6,049 nt of DNA from Thermoprotei archaeon (GTDB lineage: Archaea > Thermoproteota > Methanomethylicia > Nezhaarchaeales > WYZ-LMO8), in NCBI GenBank assembly GCA_003650865.1, contig QMSN01000066.1:1-6049 (forward strand), written 5' to 3'. The first letter of the stretch is position 1; the number at the start of each line of letters is the position of its first letter. The notes under the pieces are model-generated. The model was not told where the DNA came from and ran no database searches. It saw only the letters and a list, made by a program, of their open reading frames with translations. The position numbers and the translations under genes were made by a program. Of the stretch, positions 5,756 to 6,049 are shown one piece after another.

Positions 5756-5770
5756 AAAATATAAGCTTTC
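5756..5770 (-). promoter_or_regulatory. Archaeal BRE/TATA promoter of the dehydrogenase gene
   Basis: On the - strand GAAAG (5770-5766) is followed by CTTATATTTT (5765-5756), a good BRE plus TATA arrangement. The transcription start is expected near 5734-5737, giving a leader of about 20 bases that contains GGAGGT before ATG 5716. Confidence 0.6.
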
Positions 5771-5862
5771 AGGTTTTAACGAGGCTTGTAAGCGCTGAGT
5801 TGAAGGTTTCCGCTACTCGAGCCCCTCAATGCTCAGTTACTTGGTTAGGGCATCGTAGCAAG

Positions 5863-5872
5863 CTTCATATAC
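5863..5872 (+). promoter_or_regulatory. Possible TATA box of the ABC ATPase gene
   Basis: CTTCATATAC lies about 29 bases, centre to start, before ATG 5897, the distance expected if the transcript starts at or just before the start codon (a leaderless message). The upstream BRE match is poor. The remainder of the divergent spacer (5771-5862) holds nothing I can name. Confidence 0.3.
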
Positions 5873-5896
5873 CCATTGGTGTGAGAGTTGGATGAA

Positions 5897-6049
5897 ATGC
5901 CCAGCCGACAAGAGGAGTGCTCGGTAACGCTGAAAGTTTTAGGTGTATCCTTCAGTTATGGTGCTCGAAGGGTTCTGAGCAATGTAAGCTTAGAGCTTAG
6001 GGGAGGAGAGTTTATAGGGCTTATGGGGCCTAACGGGTCTGGCAAGACC
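5897..6049 (+). CDS. ABC transporter ATP-binding protein, N-terminal fragment
   Basis: The first 51 residues are present and the frame runs off the window end. The pattern is typical of an ABC ATPase nucleotide-binding domain: V-T-L-K-V-L-G-V-S-F-S-Y-G (residues 10-22) holds the A-loop tyrosine Y21, the first beta sheet continues with R-V-L-S-N-V-S-L-E-L, and G44-P-N-G-S-G-K-T51 is the Walker A motif, complete at the last codon. The F-S-Y-G and L-M-G-P-N-G-S-G-K-T wording is common in importers of the FecE/BtuD type (iron-siderophore or cobalamin), but the substrate cannot be set from this fragment, and export ATPases are possible. ATG 5897 has no clear Shine-Dalgarno sequence; TTG 5888 is an in-frame alternative, and a stop at 5882-5884 limits the start. 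Confidence 0.85.
   Translation, partial: MPSRQEECSVTLKVLGVSFSYGARRVLSNVSLELRGGEFIGLMGPNGSGKT

Noticed and set aside
5744..5896. Possible small RNA or riboswitch in the divergent spacer
   Set aside because: Only near-repeats such as GCTGAGTT and GCTCAGTT and the short palindrome AGCGCT are visible; no stable extended pairing or known motif can be made out.
1..6049. CRISPR array, insertion sequence, tRNA or att-like repeats
   Set aside because: No regularly spaced direct repeats, transposase motifs, terminal inverted repeats or tRNA cloverleaf were found on reading either strand.

Overview
The window looks like archaeal chromosome, most likely from a thermophile of the TACK (Thermoproteota/Korarchaeota-like) group. 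The evidence is indirect. Arginine is encoded mostly by AGG/AGA and isoleucine largely by ATA, TTG and GTG starts are plausible, purine-rich BRE plus AT-rich TATA-like boxes precede the genes, and the gene content includes families that are wholly or largely archaeal (PhoU-TrkA_C, DUF2070). No ribosomal or other phylogenetic marker is present, so the lineage is an inference.

Left part (2-1450, + strand): a tight gene run. It opens with the C-terminal end of a TrkA_C (RCK_C) protein, overlapped by a complete 200-residue PhoU-TrkA_C protein. After an 11-base gap comes a 215-residue protein with a winged-helix-like N-terminus and an Mrr-like PD-(D/E)xK nuclease core. The first two genes look like tandem paralogous subunits that sense ligand for a cation channel or transporter encoded to the left of the window. 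The nuclease may simply share their transcript.

Middle (1451-3298, + strand): a 135-base spacer and then a DUF2070-family membrane protein, with about six N-terminal membrane helices, a large soluble domain rich in conserved-looking His/Asp/Asn motifs, and one C-terminal helix. Its reading frame is open upstream of the first ATG and encodes the rest of the first membrane helix, but contains no ATG, GTG or TTG. This unresolved N-terminus is the most unusual feature of the window.

Right part (3299-5743): two amino-acid biosynthesis genes facing each other, 20 bases apart, each with its own promoter. One is a 2-isopropylmalate/homocitrate synthase-type condensing enzyme without the LeuA C-terminal regulatory domain. 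The other, on the - strand, is an NAD-type isopropylmalate/homoisocitrate dehydrogenase. They catalyse the first and third steps of 2-oxoacid chain elongation (leucine, or lysine through 2-aminoadipate). The sequence alone does not settle which.

Right edge (5744-6049): a divergent intergenic region, then the N-terminus of an ABC-transporter ATPase on the + strand, cut by the window end directly after its Walker A motif.

Most of the window is recognisable archaeal housekeeping or accessory content. I see no CRISPR array, no insertion sequence and no tRNA or rRNA, and no clear evidence for a wholly new system. The observations most worth checking are the start of the DUF2070 gene, the solitary nuclease beside the PhoU-TrkA_C pair, and the substrate of the condensing enzyme.
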